Assembly: GCF_000010165.1 (NCBI RefSeq)
Contig: NC_012491.1
Span: forward strand, 6,076,001-6,140,000
Source of the DNA: Brevibacillus brevis NBRC 100599
Lineage (GTDB): Bacteria > Bacillota > Bacilli > Brevibacillales > Brevibacillaceae
Direction of reading: 5' to 3'
DNA: 64,000 nucleotides
The notes beneath the pieces were generated by a model, which saw only the letters and a list, made by a program, of their open reading frames with translations, was not told where the DNA came from and made no database searches. Numbering within the stretch: the stretch's first letter is position 1; every line of letters begins with the position of its first letter. The position numbers were made by a program, and so were the translations under genes. Positions 1 through 7,611 of this stretch are shown here, in pieces.

Positions 1-1
1 C

Positions 2-427
2 GAGGTGTGGGATCGCTCCACCCTCACCGATCAGGAGAATACATTTGGTCGTCACCGTTTAACCGGAGCTCCTCTTGGCAAAGCAAATGAGTTCGACGAG
101 CTGGAGCTGGATCGAAAGGATGCCAAGGGTAAACCCGTTATTCCTGTGAATTCCCATACCGCCCTGGCCCATATGGAGGGCAAAGTGAAAATTTTGCGGC
201 GCGGATACTCTTATTCAAGTGGAATGGACCTTAAGACTGGTCAGCTCGATGCTGGGCTGTTGTTCATTTGCTTCAATCGTGATCCACGCAAGCAATTCAT
301 TCCGATGCAACAAAAGCTCGCATCTGTCGACCTGCTCAATGAATATATCACCCATGTCGGCAGTGGTTTGTACGCCTGTCTACCTGGTGCAAGTGAGGGC
401 GGATACATCGGGGACACGCTATTTTAA
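2..427 (+). CDS. efeB: EfeB-type deferrochelatase/Dyp peroxidase, C-terminal part
   Basis: The gene enters from the left edge, so only the last 141 residues are visible; the family is usually about 400 residues. EfeB is a secreted haem peroxidase of the DyP family that works with EfeU and EfeO in iron uptake. The visible part has the typical C-terminal block: ETWDRS-like opening (here VWDRSTLTDQE), GRHRLTGAPLG, a SHTALAH segment in the haem-pocket region, the LRRGYSY motif carrying the conserved arginine, and the FICFNRDPRKQFIPMQ stretch. It is followed after 27 bases by the FTR1 permease, so the two are probably cotranscribed. The efeO partner is expected upstream, outside the window. Family assignment is firm. 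Confidence 0.93.
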   Translation, partial: EVWDRSTLTDQENTFGRHRLTGAPLGKANEFDELELDRKDAKGKPVIPVNSHTALAHMEGKVKILRRGYSYSSGMDLKTGQLDAGLLFICFNRDPRKQFIPMQQKLASVDLLNEYITHVGSGLYACLPGASEGGYIGDTLF

Positions 428-454
428 CCAACTACCTGGGATGGAGTGAACACC

Positions 455-2239
455 TTGAAACGCTACCTGTTTATCCTTTGTACATGCATGCTGCTATGGA
501 CATCTGCTCTGTCTGCCGCTGTAGCCGCGCCGCTGGTGCCAGAGCAACTCAAGCAAATGATCGCCCTCTCTAGCGATGCCTTGATTAGCAGTGGGGATAA
601 CAACTGGGAAGAAGCAGCGAAAGCGATCAGCGGTATGAAGAGCGTCTGGGAGGGCAATTCGGAAGAAACCTCGGCAGATGCACAAGCTTTGACGCAAGCA
701 ATCGCGGAAGCAGAAAAAGCCCTTGCTCAAGCAAAGGCGAATCCCGACACTGCAAAAGCAGCTATCTCCACTTTGGCAAAAGCAACAGATCGTTACGTTT
801 CGTCCAAAGAAGAAGGCGGTCAGCCAAAAGAACGCGCACACAAGCAAATTGCGGCATTGCTACCGCTCTTGCAAAACAGCATGACAGCCATCACGGAAGG
901 CGATCTCACAAAAGCCAAGCAATCATACAACAGCTTCGTCGCCGGCTGGTACAAGGCAGAGGGTCTTGTTCGAACGGAAAATGCCGCCGTCTACGGGGAA
1001 ATGGAAATCAAAATCAGCGGTGCGCGCATTGCCCTGAACACAGAACCACCCGATCCTAAAAAGAGCGCAGAGAAAGTACAGGCACTCATTACTACCGTGG
1101 ACAATTATTTGTCAGGAAAGGCAGTCAAACAGGACGCTGCGAGTCCTTCTTCCGAGCAGCCCACCATCTCGTCTCTACTGGCACTCCTTGCATCGGTAGA
1201 AACCGATATCGCCAATCACGACGCAAACGCTGCTTCGGACAAAATGGAGACCTTTATCACCTCTTGGCCCTCTGTAGAAGGCGTAGTCATGACCAAATCG
1301 CCTGCTACCTACAGCAGTATCGAAGCCAAGATGGTCGCCGTCCCGACACTCATCCTGTCCAATCCCCCGCAATGGGAAAAGGCGTCCGCTAATCTTGCGG
1401 AAATGAAGACAGAGCTTGCGCCATTTGCGACAGCGTCCTCATACACCGCGTGGGATGCGGGACTCATCTTGTTCCGCGAAGGACTCGAGGCTATCTTGAT
1501 CATCGTCTCTCTCCTTACTGTCCTGAACAAGTCAGGCAATGCCGACAAGCGCAAATGGATCTGGTCTGGGTCAATTGCCGGGATTGTAGTTTCCGCTATT
1601 CTTGCCGTCATCCTCAGTGTCGTCTTCTCCAACCTGTCCACAGGCAACTCGCGAGAAACGATTGAGGGAGTAACCGGACTGGTTGCCGTCTTCTTTATGG
1701 TGACGATCGGTGCCTGGTTGCATAAGAAGTCCAATTTGCAGGCATGGAATCAATTTGTCGAGAAATCTATCGGCTCTTCTTTGGCAACAGGAGCTCTGTG
1801 GTCACTCTCATTTACCGCGTTTCTCGCTGTCGCCCGCGAAGGGGCAGAAACGATTATCTTTTATATGGGAATGGCCGCTACAATCTCCATGACAGACCTA
1901 ATGATCGGCATTTTGAGTGCGCTTGTCGTCTTGGCCGTGATTGGCTTTGTCATCATCAAGCTCAGTGCACGCATTCCGGTGCGTCCGTTCTTTTTTGTTG
2001 CCAGCCTATTGCTCTACTACATGGCATTTAAATTCGTCGGCGTCAGCATCCACGCTTTGCAGGTGACGGGAAGCTTATCTGCACACAGCAGCGATTACTT
2101 GTTGTACGCACCGACTCTCGGCATTTACGCGAGCTGGGAAACGACGATCCCGCAATTGATCGTACTCGTGATCGTTCTTTTCAATTTGTTCCTGTATTCT
2201 CGAAAAAAAGCCGCCACTCCTATTCCACGAGTGAATTAA
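455..2239 (+). CDS. efeU: FTR1-family ferrous/ferric iron permease (EfeU) with long extracytoplasmic N-terminal region
   Basis: Integral membrane iron permease of the EfeUOB system. After an N-terminal signal-like segment come about 300 residues of Lys/Ala-rich, mostly helical extracytoplasmic sequence with two or three similar blocks (LLPLLQNSMTAI, LLALLASVETDI), then a membrane domain with the two hallmark REXXE motifs: FREGLEAILI at about residue 345 and AREGAETIIF at about 460, which bind iron within the membrane. Seven or so hydrophobic segments follow each other to the C-terminus. The TTG at 455 has GGAG eight bases upstream and is preferred; a GTG at 446 is an in-frame alternative. The N-terminal extension resembles that of Bacillus EfeU homologues and probably replaces part of EfeO-type iron capture (inference). 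Confidence 0.93.
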   Translation: MKRYLFILCTCMLLWTSALSAAVAAPLVPEQLKQMIALSSDALISSGDNNWEEAAKAISGMKSVWEGNSEETSADAQALTQAIAEAEKALAQAKANPDTAKAAISTLAKATDRYVSSKEEGGQPKERAHKQIAALLPLLQNSMTAITEGDLTKAKQSYNSFVAGWYKAEGLVRTENAAVYGEMEIKISGARIALNTEPPDPKKSAEKVQALITTVDNYLSGKAVKQDAASPSSEQPTISSLLALLASVETDIANHDANAASDKMETFITSWPSVEGVVMTKSPATYSSIEAKMVAVPTLILSNPPQWEKASANLAEMKTELAPFATASSYTAWDAGLILFREGLEAILIIVSLLTVLNKSGNADKRKWIWSGSIAGIVVSAILAVILSVVFSNLSTGNSRETIEGVTGLVAVFFMVTIGAWLHKKSNLQAWNQFVEKSIGSSLATGALWSLSFTAFLAVAREGAETIIFYMGMAATISMTDLMIGILSALVVLAVIGFVIIKLSARIPVRPFFFVASLLLYYMAFKFVGVSIHALQVTGSLSAHSSDYLLYAPTLGIYASWETTIPQLIVLVIVLFNLFLYSRKKAATPIPRVN

Positions 2240-2254
2240 AAAGAGAAAACCTGA

Positions 2255-2289
2255 AAAACGCAGCTCCATCACGAGGGCTGCGTTTTCTT
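2255..2289 (+). terminator. Rho-independent terminator after efeU
   Basis: Ten-base stem AAAACGCAGC / GCTGCGTTTT with a 12-base loop and a short T-rich tail, 16 bases after the efeU stop codon. Confidence 0.85.
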
Positions 2290-2375
2290 ATAAACCCCGC
2301 TATTATTTTTGACAATCATTCTTTCTCGCAAGTTCACATTTTTTCTGGTATCCTTAAATTTTTATGGAGGAAGTT

Positions 2376-2447
2376 ATGTTACCATATTACAGGTGTAACC
2401 TTCTTTTTACATTTTCCGTCATTAGAAGGTACAAGATTCGATATTAG
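2376..2447 (+). CDS. Possible 23-codon leader peptide
   Basis: A short reading frame starts at an ATG placed six bases after a GGAGG-type ribosome site and ends at TAG, 15 bases before the start of the phosphoribosyltransferase gene. The peptide is basic and aromatic (begins MLPYYRCNLL, ends YKIRY). The strong ribosome site in an otherwise gene-free 220-base leader is the only argument. It overlaps a small dyad (GTTAC...GTAAC). It could be a translated leader that couples or attenuates expression of the next gene, or chance. Confidence 0.3.
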   Translation: MLPYYRCNLLFTFSVIRRYKIRY

Positions 2448-2461
2448 GATAGGGGTTAGAT

Positions 2462-3391
2462 ATGGGGGCAACATCAAATTCTGTTAAAGTTGACGTCAAA
2501 ACAACGCCACGCGTTCGACAAAATATGGTCTACCTATTAGTGAAGCAGCTTCGTCCACATCAATGGACGAAAAACTTGCTTGTCTTTGCTGCCTTGCTAT
2601 TTTCCTTGCACAAAGTAAGTCCGGATGTCATTGGAAAATCAGTGCTGGCCTTCCTGCTGTTTTGTTTTGTATCCGGCTGTGTGTATATCCTCAATGATTT
2701 TGTCGATATCAAAAATGACCGAAATCACCCGGAAAAACAGTTCCGGCCCATGGCTTCTGGTGCATTGCCGCCAGCCCTCGCATTAGCATTCGGTGTGTTT
2801 TTGTTATTAGGATCCCTGTTTAGTGCTTATTACTTTGACCGATTATTCGCGCTCGTACTGCTGGTTTACTTTGTGCTCAACGTCGCTTATTCGCTGAAGC
2901 TGAAGCATGTGGTCATTCTGGACGTCATGATTATCTCTGCCGGTTTTGTTTTGCGTGCCATCGGTGGAAGTCTGATGATCCAAACACCGTTCACGCCGTG
3001 GTTTCTGCTCTGCACGATGCTGCTCGCGCTGTTTTTGGCCATCAGCAAACGTCGCCACGAGTTGATCTTGTTGCAGCAAGATAAAGGAACGCATCGCAAA
3101 GTGCTCGACAGTTATTCGTCCGAGTTGTTGAATCAGTTGAATACGATTGTGACGACCATGACAATCATCAGCTATTCCTTGTTCACTTTTACATCGGGAC
3201 GCACGATTCACTTGATGTGGACCATTCCGCTCGTGATCTTTGGTATTTTCCGTTACCTGTATTTGATCACCGTTGCAGGACAGGGCGGCAGTCCGGAAAA
3301 AGTTTTGTTGCAGGACAAGCCGATTCTCATTACGGTGTTCCTGTATGTTGTTATGGTAGCCGGGATTATTTACGTATTTGAATTGAAATAA
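2462..3391 (+). CDS. Decaprenyl-phosphate phosphoribosyltransferase-like UbiA-family protein
   Basis: UbiA-superfamily membrane transferase of 309 residues with about eight hydrophobic segments. The N-terminal LRPHQWTKNLLVF motif, the first Asp-rich motif NDFVDIKNDRNHPEKQFRP at about residues 78-96 and the second motif region LKLKHVVILDVMIISAG at about 143-160 match the group typified by mycobacterial Rv3806c, which transfers phosphoribose from PRPP to decaprenyl phosphate. RPxQWxKN and DRxHPxKxxRP are diagnostic of this subgroup rather than of quinone or haem prenyltransferases. ATG has AGGGG upstream. The following genes (flippase-like, phosphatase, GT-C) fit a pathway making and using a polyprenyl-phosphate pentose. 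The lipid acceptor in this organism is unknown. Confidence 0.85.
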   Translation: MGATSNSVKVDVKTTPRVRQNMVYLLVKQLRPHQWTKNLLVFAALLFSLHKVSPDVIGKSVLAFLLFCFVSGCVYILNDFVDIKNDRNHPEKQFRPMASGALPPALALAFGVFLLLGSLFSAYYFDRLFALVLLVYFVLNVAYSLKLKHVVILDVMIISAGFVLRAIGGSLMIQTPFTPWFLLCTMLLALFLAISKRRHELILLQQDKGTHRKVLDSYSSELLNQLNTIVTTMTIISYSLFTFTSGRTIHLMWTIPLVIFGIFRYLYLITVAGQGGSPEKVLLQDKPILITVFLYVVMVAGIIYVFELK

Positions 3392-3605
3392 GGAAGTAAG
3401 GAAGTTCAAAAAGTTGTCTTTTGATCACGAAGTAGTCTAGAAAGCTATTTCGACATCGAATATGGCGTTCACCTCCGAAGTCCGGTGCTCATGTAGATTA
3501 CCTACACTGCGCTCCTCCTTCGTTCGGTTCTCGCCATCTTCTCGGTGCTGAAAAGCCAAATTTTTGAAATTGTTTTGTACATGAAGTTACTTGCTCAGAT
3601 AGGTT
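3392..3605. other. Gene-free intergenic segment, possibly a dispersed repeat
   Basis: No plausible gene in 214 bases. The segment contains a small hairpin (TGTAG/CTACA near 3493-3508) and a C/T-rich stretch ending in TCTCGCCATCTTCTCGGTGC. Its texture is unlike the flanking coding DNA and resembles a non-coding repeat unit. I cannot show a second copy inside this window, so repeat status is an inference. Confidence 0.35.
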
Positions 3606-3617
3606 GTGGATCAAACT

Positions 3618-3974
3618 ATGCCATCAATTGTTCTCATCATCATTTCTGTGATCCTCAGTGCGTGTGGACAAGTCGCGATGAAGATGGGCGCATCCTCGCT
3701 CACCAGCAACAATGACATGCTGCTACTGAAGTTCCTGCACTATTTCACGAACCTGCCGATTATGGTGGGACTTGCGCTTTACGGACTTTCTGCGTTTATC
3801 TGGATTGCTGCGCTCGAAAAGGTGCAGCTCTCCTATGCTTATCCCATGGCAGCACTCGGATACGTATTGGTAGCTGTGCTGTCCTTCTTGATCTTCAACG
3901 AACCGTTGTCCCTTACACGTATTGCCGGCCTGGCGATTATCGTCGTAGGCGTCGTCGTCATTTCTCAATCGTAA
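3618..3974 (+). CDS. Small four-helix EmrE/ArnE-like membrane protein (DMT superfamily)
   Basis: About 118 residues with four hydrophobic segments. The N-terminal ILSACGQVAMKMGA and the C-terminal YPMAALGYVLVAVLSFLIFNEPLS blocks are typical of short EamA/SMR proteins such as ArnE and EmrE. The chosen ATG has GTGGA seven bases upstream; a GTG at 3606 is an alternative. Small proteins of this kind move undecaprenyl-linked aminoarabinose (ArnEF) or cationic drugs. Sitting between a polyprenyl-phosphate phosphoribosyltransferase and a GT-C glycosyltransferase, it is a good candidate for the flippase of the lipid-linked sugar (inference). It would work as a dimer. A drug-export role is not excluded. 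Confidence 0.8.
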   Translation: MPSIVLIIISVILSACGQVAMKMGASSLTSNNDMLLLKFLHYFTNLPIMVGLALYGLSAFIWIAALEKVQLSYAYPMAALGYVLVAVLSFLIFNEPLSLTRIAGLAIIVVGVVVISQS

Positions 3975-3997
3975 TCATCACGTAGAGGAGTTTTCTC

Positions 3998-4438
3998 ATG
4001 TTATATGCGCTAGCGCCGTTTATCGGCTGGCTCGTGTCCGGAATAACCAAATTTTTGATTAATTACCTCCGTTTTGGGTCCCGGGCCAAAGAAATGGTCG
4101 GGAACGGCGGATTTCCCAGCACGCACACAACTGTCATGGTCACGACTGTGTTTTTGATTGGTTTGCAGGAGGGCTTTACTCATCCTGCATTCGGGCTGGG
4201 TGTGGCTGTGACATTTATTGTGATCATCGATGCGACTGGCTTGCGCAGAGCGGTAGGAAAACATGCAGAGGCACTTAACAAGCTCGCAAAGGAACATCCG
4301 GACGTGTTTCCCACCAAGCCTTTGCGTGAAAGCATGGGACATACCAGATGGGAAATTGCCGGGGGGCTGGTGCTCGGGGTACTGCTTGCGACCGTATTGC
4401 ATCTGCTGGCAGCGAACCTCCCTAACCTCATTGGCTAG
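3998..4438 (+). CDS. Divergent PAP2-family (DUF212, YuiD-like) membrane phosphatase
   Basis: 146-residue membrane protein with the DUF212 signature: GGFPSTHTTVMVTTV at about residues 36-50, IIDATGLRRAVGKHAEALN at about 74-92 and GHTRWEIAGGLVLG near 115-128. These contain the Ser-x-His and Gly-His pieces of acid phosphatase active sites. Ribosome site AGAGGAG is well placed. In mycobacteria the gene after the phosphoribosyltransferase (Rv3807c) is also a PAP2-type protein, proposed to remove the 5-phosphate of polyprenyl-phosphoribose; here a different PAP2 branch sits two genes downstream. A role in dephosphorylating the lipid-linked sugar is therefore inferred from context. Bacillus YuiD itself has no firmly known function. 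Confidence 0.82.
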   Translation: MLYALAPFIGWLVSGITKFLINYLRFGSRAKEMVGNGGFPSTHTTVMVTTVFLIGLQEGFTHPAFGLGVAVTFIVIIDATGLRRAVGKHAEALNKLAKEHPDVFPTKPLRESMGHTRWEIAGGLVLGVLLATVLHLLAANLPNLIG

Positions 4439-4465
4439 TAGATTCGTAGACAGGAGATTATGTTC

Positions 4466-6154
4466 ATGAATAACCGTACAGCTACGTACTCGTTCCTGCT
4501 CGGGACGGCTTTGCTATTGTTTATGGCTACGATTGTGCTTAGCACATCGGTTTTATTTTTGTTCGGCGTATCCGTGACGGCCGCCAGCTTTTGGATTGGC
4601 CTCTTTGCGGCTTTGGCTGCGATGGGCGCGATGGTGTCGGTCTTCGTAAGTTCACGTCGTCGGGCCTGGTTTTTCTCCGTGTTGGCTGGACTGGCGATTG
4701 TTTCAGGCATCAGCTACTTCATCAGCGCCAATACGTTTGATCTCTCTTTTGACGGACAAACCTATCATCAAGAAGCAATCGTGAAGCTAACCAACGGCTG
4801 GAATCCGGTTCATGACCAGCCCATCCTCAAGCCTCCTGGTTCAAAAGAAGTGGATGAGATGGATAATAAAGAGGTTCTCTCGGCCTTTCACCTGTGGATC
4901 AATCATTACGCCAAAGGTTCATGGATGCTCGATGCGGTCATGTATAAACTTACTGGTCAGATTGAGGTTAGCAAAATATTCAACCTGTTGTTGATTGCAT
5001 CGTCCTTTTTCCTGACACTCGCTGCCATCCGAACTGCTTTCCCTGAGAGAAAAGGGGCGGCAATTGCCTTCGCGCTTCTCGCAGCGTTCAATCCCACCGT
5101 GATTACGCAATCGACTTCCTTCTATATTGACGGACAGCTTGGTTCACTCGTGCTGATCCTCTGTGCTCTCGGGTATCTGCTGTATAAGCGCTACCATGCC
5201 TGGACGCTACTGGCACTATGCGCAGCGCTCATGCTGCTGGCTCAGATCAAATTCACAGCATTGGGGTATGCCGGATTGCTCGGCTTGGCTATTCTCGTGC
5301 TCTTCTTTTTCTATGATCGCCGTCAGCACATCAAAAGCATGCTCGTGTGGCTTTCGATTAGTCTGGTTATCACCGTAGGGGTTGTCGGGTTCAATCCGTA
5401 TGTCACCAACACGCTAACGAAGGGACATCCGTTTTATCCGTTGGCGGGAAAAGGTGCCGTTGATATCATGACCTCGAACAGCCCGCATGGCTTCAAAGAC
5501 AATTCCCGCATAGAAAATCTGGCTATCTCCTTATTTTCCAAATCGGAGAATATTGCAACACCCCATAGCCCTACATGGAAGGTGCCATTTACGGTCACAT
5601 GGAAAGAGCTCGCCGTGTTCTACTCTCCTGACGTGCGTGTAGCCGGCTTCGGGCCGCTTTTCGGAGGAGCTATGATTGTCTCATTGCTGCTTCTCGTCGC
5701 CTTGCTTTTGGGGACTCATCGAAAAAAAGCGGCTCCTTTCTTGTGGATCAGTCTGGCGCTCTTCGTAACCGTGCTGATTAATCCGGAAAGCTGGTGGGCG
5801 CGCTATGTTCCACAACTTTGGTTGACTCCACTCTTGATTGCGCTGGCAGTCTTGGATGTTCAGAAGGGCTTTTTCCGCAATGCGGGCAAGGTTCTGGTCG
5901 TCATTTTACTCGCCAATATGGTGATGGTAAATGCTTCTCATATCATTGGGCAGTCTGGCGCCAATACATTAGTGAAAAAGCAGCTTGAAGAGATCAAAGC
6001 AAGCAACAAAACGCTGGTCGTAGACTTCCACCATTTCAATGCAGTGAAAGTACGTCTGCAAGAAGCTGGCATTCCTTTCGTCGAGCAAAAGCTGGATAAA
6101 GGTGAAGATGTCAAAGGCTTTATGACTACGCGTGCGGTTTATCTTTTGAAATAA
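4466..6154 (+). CDS. GT-C fold polytopic membrane glycosyltransferase-like protein
   Basis: 562 residues with roughly ten to twelve hydrophobic segments and a charged first extracytoplasmic loop containing SFDGQTYHQEA at about residues 95-105, the kind of Asp/Tyr/His loop that forms the catalytic site in lipid-phosphate-sugar dependent GT-C enzymes (ArnT, PMT, RgtA types). A short soluble-looking C-terminal tail (VVDFHHFNAVKVRLQEAG) follows the last helix. ATG 4466 lies nine bases after CAGGAG; an ATG six bases earlier is too close to it. It probably transfers the polyprenyl-phosphate-linked sugar made by the upstream genes to an envelope polymer or protein (inference). The acceptor is unknown. 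A decayed copy of its 3' end lies at 6834-6918. Confidence 0.75.
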   Translation: MNNRTATYSFLLGTALLLFMATIVLSTSVLFLFGVSVTAASFWIGLFAALAAMGAMVSVFVSSRRRAWFFSVLAGLAIVSGISYFISANTFDLSFDGQTYHQEAIVKLTNGWNPVHDQPILKPPGSKEVDEMDNKEVLSAFHLWINHYAKGSWMLDAVMYKLTGQIEVSKIFNLLLIASSFFLTLAAIRTAFPERKGAAIAFALLAAFNPTVITQSTSFYIDGQLGSLVLILCALGYLLYKRYHAWTLLALCAALMLLAQIKFTALGYAGLLGLAILVLFFFYDRRQHIKSMLVWLSISLVITVGVVGFNPYVTNTLTKGHPFYPLAGKGAVDIMTSNSPHGFKDNSRIENLAISLFSKSENIATPHSPTWKVPFTVTWKELAVFYSPDVRVAGFGPLFGGAMIVSLLLLVALLLGTHRKKAAPFLWISLALFVTVLINPESWWARYVPQLWLTPLLIALAVLDVQKGFFRNAGKVLVVILLANMVMVNASHIIGQSGANTLVKKQLEEIKASNKTLVVDFHHFNAVKVRLQEAGIPFVEQKLDKGEDVKGFMTTRAVYLLK

Positions 6155-6161
6155 AAGATAG

Positions 6162-6211
6162 AAGGGGCGTCTCTCAGTCGGGAAATCGACTTTTGAGACA
6201 GCCCCTTTTTC
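6162..6211 (+). terminator. Rho-independent terminator of the polyprenyl-sugar cassette
   Basis: Long imperfect stem (AAGGGGCGTCTC... / ...GAGACAGCCCCTT) closed near a GTCG/CGAC inner pair, followed by five or six T residues. Confidence 0.85.
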
Positions 6212-6332
6212 TTATTAGCAGTATGTAGTGGACGATACACCTGTTTGCATAAATGTAAGAATTTTCATAATCATAATTGGAAAACTGTGGTAGAGTTTAC
6301 TTGTGTTGATTATCCAGAAGGGAGTGTGCATC

Positions 6333-6800
6333 ATGCCTGTTGAAACATTCAAAGCAACTGCACATCTACAGAAGGGAATGGTTGTGAAGGCCAGTTCCAG
6401 AAATTTCGAGATAACCATCGATGAACCGAAAAGCTTGGGAGGTACGGATACCGGCATGAACCCGGTTGAACTGGTACTCTCCGCATTAGGCGCATGCCAA
6501 TCGATCGTTGCCAGAGTATATGCCAGGAAGTTTAACGTTCAACTCGACGATTTTTGGGTGGAAGTCGAAGGCGATCTCGATACGGATGGCTTCATGAACA
6601 AGTCTGATGTCCGACGCGGGTATTCTGAAATCCGATACACCTTTCATATCAAAACTGATGCTCCTAGAGAGCAAGTCGAGTCTTTTGTTGAATTTTTAGA
6701 ACAGACATGCCCGGTTGGAGATACGATTGCGAATCCTGTCACTCTTAAATTAAACGGTATTGTTATTGAAAAACCGAGCGAGATAAAGGCCAATGATTAA
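6333..6800 (+). CDS. OsmC-family protein (YhfA/YmaD-type)
   Basis: 155-residue soluble protein of the OsmC/Ohr superfamily. The two conserved cysteines are visible in GACQSIVARVYA at about residues 55-66 and QTCPVGDTIANPV at about 126-138, as in thiol peroxidases of this fold. The TDTGMNPVELVLSALGACQ block is typical of the OsmC rather than the Ohr branch; a real Ohr lies at 42166. The ATG has AAGGGAG eight bases upstream; a GTG 30 bases earlier has no ribosome site. Likely a peroxide or organic peroxide reductase, or a protein of unknown role with that fold. It is flanked by two copies of a GT-C tail sequence, which hints at local rearrangement. Confidence 0.88.
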   Translation: MPVETFKATAHLQKGMVVKASSRNFEITIDEPKSLGGTDTGMNPVELVLSALGACQSIVARVYARKFNVQLDDFWVEVEGDLDTDGFMNKSDVRRGYSEIRYTFHIKTDAPREQVESFVEFLEQTCPVGDTIANPVTLKLNGIVIEKPSEIKAND

Positions 6801-6803
6801 AAT

Positions 6804-6826
6804 AAGGCTCCCAATTGGGAGCCTTT
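6804..6826 (+). terminator. Rho-independent terminator after osmC-type gene
   Basis: Near-perfect palindrome AAGGCTCCC / GGGAGCCTT with a four-base loop followed by T-rich sequence. Confidence 0.85.
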
Positions 6827-6833
6827 GTCGTAT

Positions 6834-6918
6834 TTTTGATTTTTACATATCAATGCGCTGAAAGTACATCTGCAAGAAGCGGGCATTCCTTTTACCACTA
6901 CACTGAAAATTCAGTAAA
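6834..6918 (+). pseudogene. Decayed duplicate of the 3' end of the GT-C gene
   Basis: From 6852 the frame reads NALKVHLQEAGIPFTTTLKIQ and then stops. This matches the tail of the GT-C protein (NAVKVRLQEAGIPFVEQKL, encoded near 6036-6090) at 13 of the first 14 to 15 positions allowing two changes, and the DNA itself is about 90 percent identical over 43 bases. Upstream similarity continues weakly (GATTTTTACATATCAATG against GACTTCCACCATTTCAATG) with a one-base loss. No start codon or ribosome site serves it. It is a leftover of a second GT-C gene copy or of a duplication that brought in the OsmC gene. Confidence 0.75.
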
Positions 6919-6927
6919 GTACGAGAA

Positions 6928-6956
6928 TTGCCACAAATAATCAGTACTGGTAATAT
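6928..6956 (+). promoter_or_regulatory. SigA-type promoter of the small secreted protein gene
   Basis: TTGCCA at 6928-6933, 17-base spacer, TAATAT at 6951-6956, 40 bases before the start codon. Confidence 0.65.
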
Positions 6957-6995
6957 ATAGTAGATACATATTTTTGATAAAAGGGGATGTGCATA

Positions 6996-7427
6996 ATGAA
7001 AAAACTAGCTGTTGCTCTTACTATTTTTGCTGTTTCTCTCGTAGGTTCTTCTAGTGCCTTTGCGACTGAACCTGTCGCTGAATCAAAAGCAAGTGTTACC
7101 GCAGTTAACTCGTTTTCACAAACCTTGGCCCCTAACGGGAAATCCGGTTATACTGAATTATATGAGTTTTACGTGATTCAACAAGGCAATGTAACCGTTG
7201 ACCTAACACAGCAAAGTACTGCCGGTGCCGATGGAAGTTATGTCATTCTCAGTAATTACGGCCCAGATCAATGGGTATCTTCCGGAAATCCTGCCGTGTT
7301 CTTTACGGGGAACGGGAGCTTTTCCTTTACCACAACAAAAATTCTTCAACCTGGACATTACGCACTCAAGATGACCAATCGTACAAATTCAAAAGTGACA
7401 GTAAACGGTACTATTACCTCCCCATAA
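6996..7427 (+). CDS. Small secreted protein of unknown function
   Basis: 143 residues beginning with a clear signal peptide (MKKLAVALTIFAVSLVGSSS, cleavage likely after AFA near residue 26). The mature part, about 115 residues, is rich in Ser, Thr, Gly, Asn and aromatic residues and has alternating hydrophobic positions, consistent with a small beta-sandwich such as a pre-peptidase C-terminal or carbohydrate-binding fold, but no family is recognised. No cysteines in the mature part. AAGGGG lies nine bases before the chosen ATG; the ATG at 6987 overlaps the ribosome site. It has its own promoter and terminator, so it is a single-gene unit. Confidence 0.75.
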   Translation: MKKLAVALTIFAVSLVGSSSAFATEPVAESKASVTAVNSFSQTLAPNGKSGYTELYEFYVIQQGNVTVDLTQQSTAGADGSYVILSNYGPDQWVSSGNPAVFFTGNGSFSFTTTKILQPGHYALKMTNRTNSKVTVNGTITSP

Positions 7428-7450
7428 ATCAACAGCAAATGCTATTGGAC

Positions 7451-7473
7451 AAGCACCCTCGTGGTGCTTTTCT
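7451..7473 (+). terminator. Rho-independent terminator
   Basis: AAGCACC / GGTGCTT stem with a five-base loop and a TTTTCTT tail, 24 bases after the secreted protein gene. Confidence 0.8.
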
Positions 7474-7611
7474 TATGCCCAAAAATCGAAGGAGAATAGT
7501 TAAGGGTTATGATCAATGAAATCAGTCTCAGGTTGGTTATTTTCATTTTTTGACTTTAGTAAAATGAGGGGGAATAAATTACCACAGAGAAAGAATTAAA
7601 GGAGTGACATG

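Noticed and set aside
7561-7600. SigA promoter for the DUF4097-like gene (TTGACT region)
   Set aside because: No -10 at acceptable spacing from TTGACT; alternatives match at too few positions.
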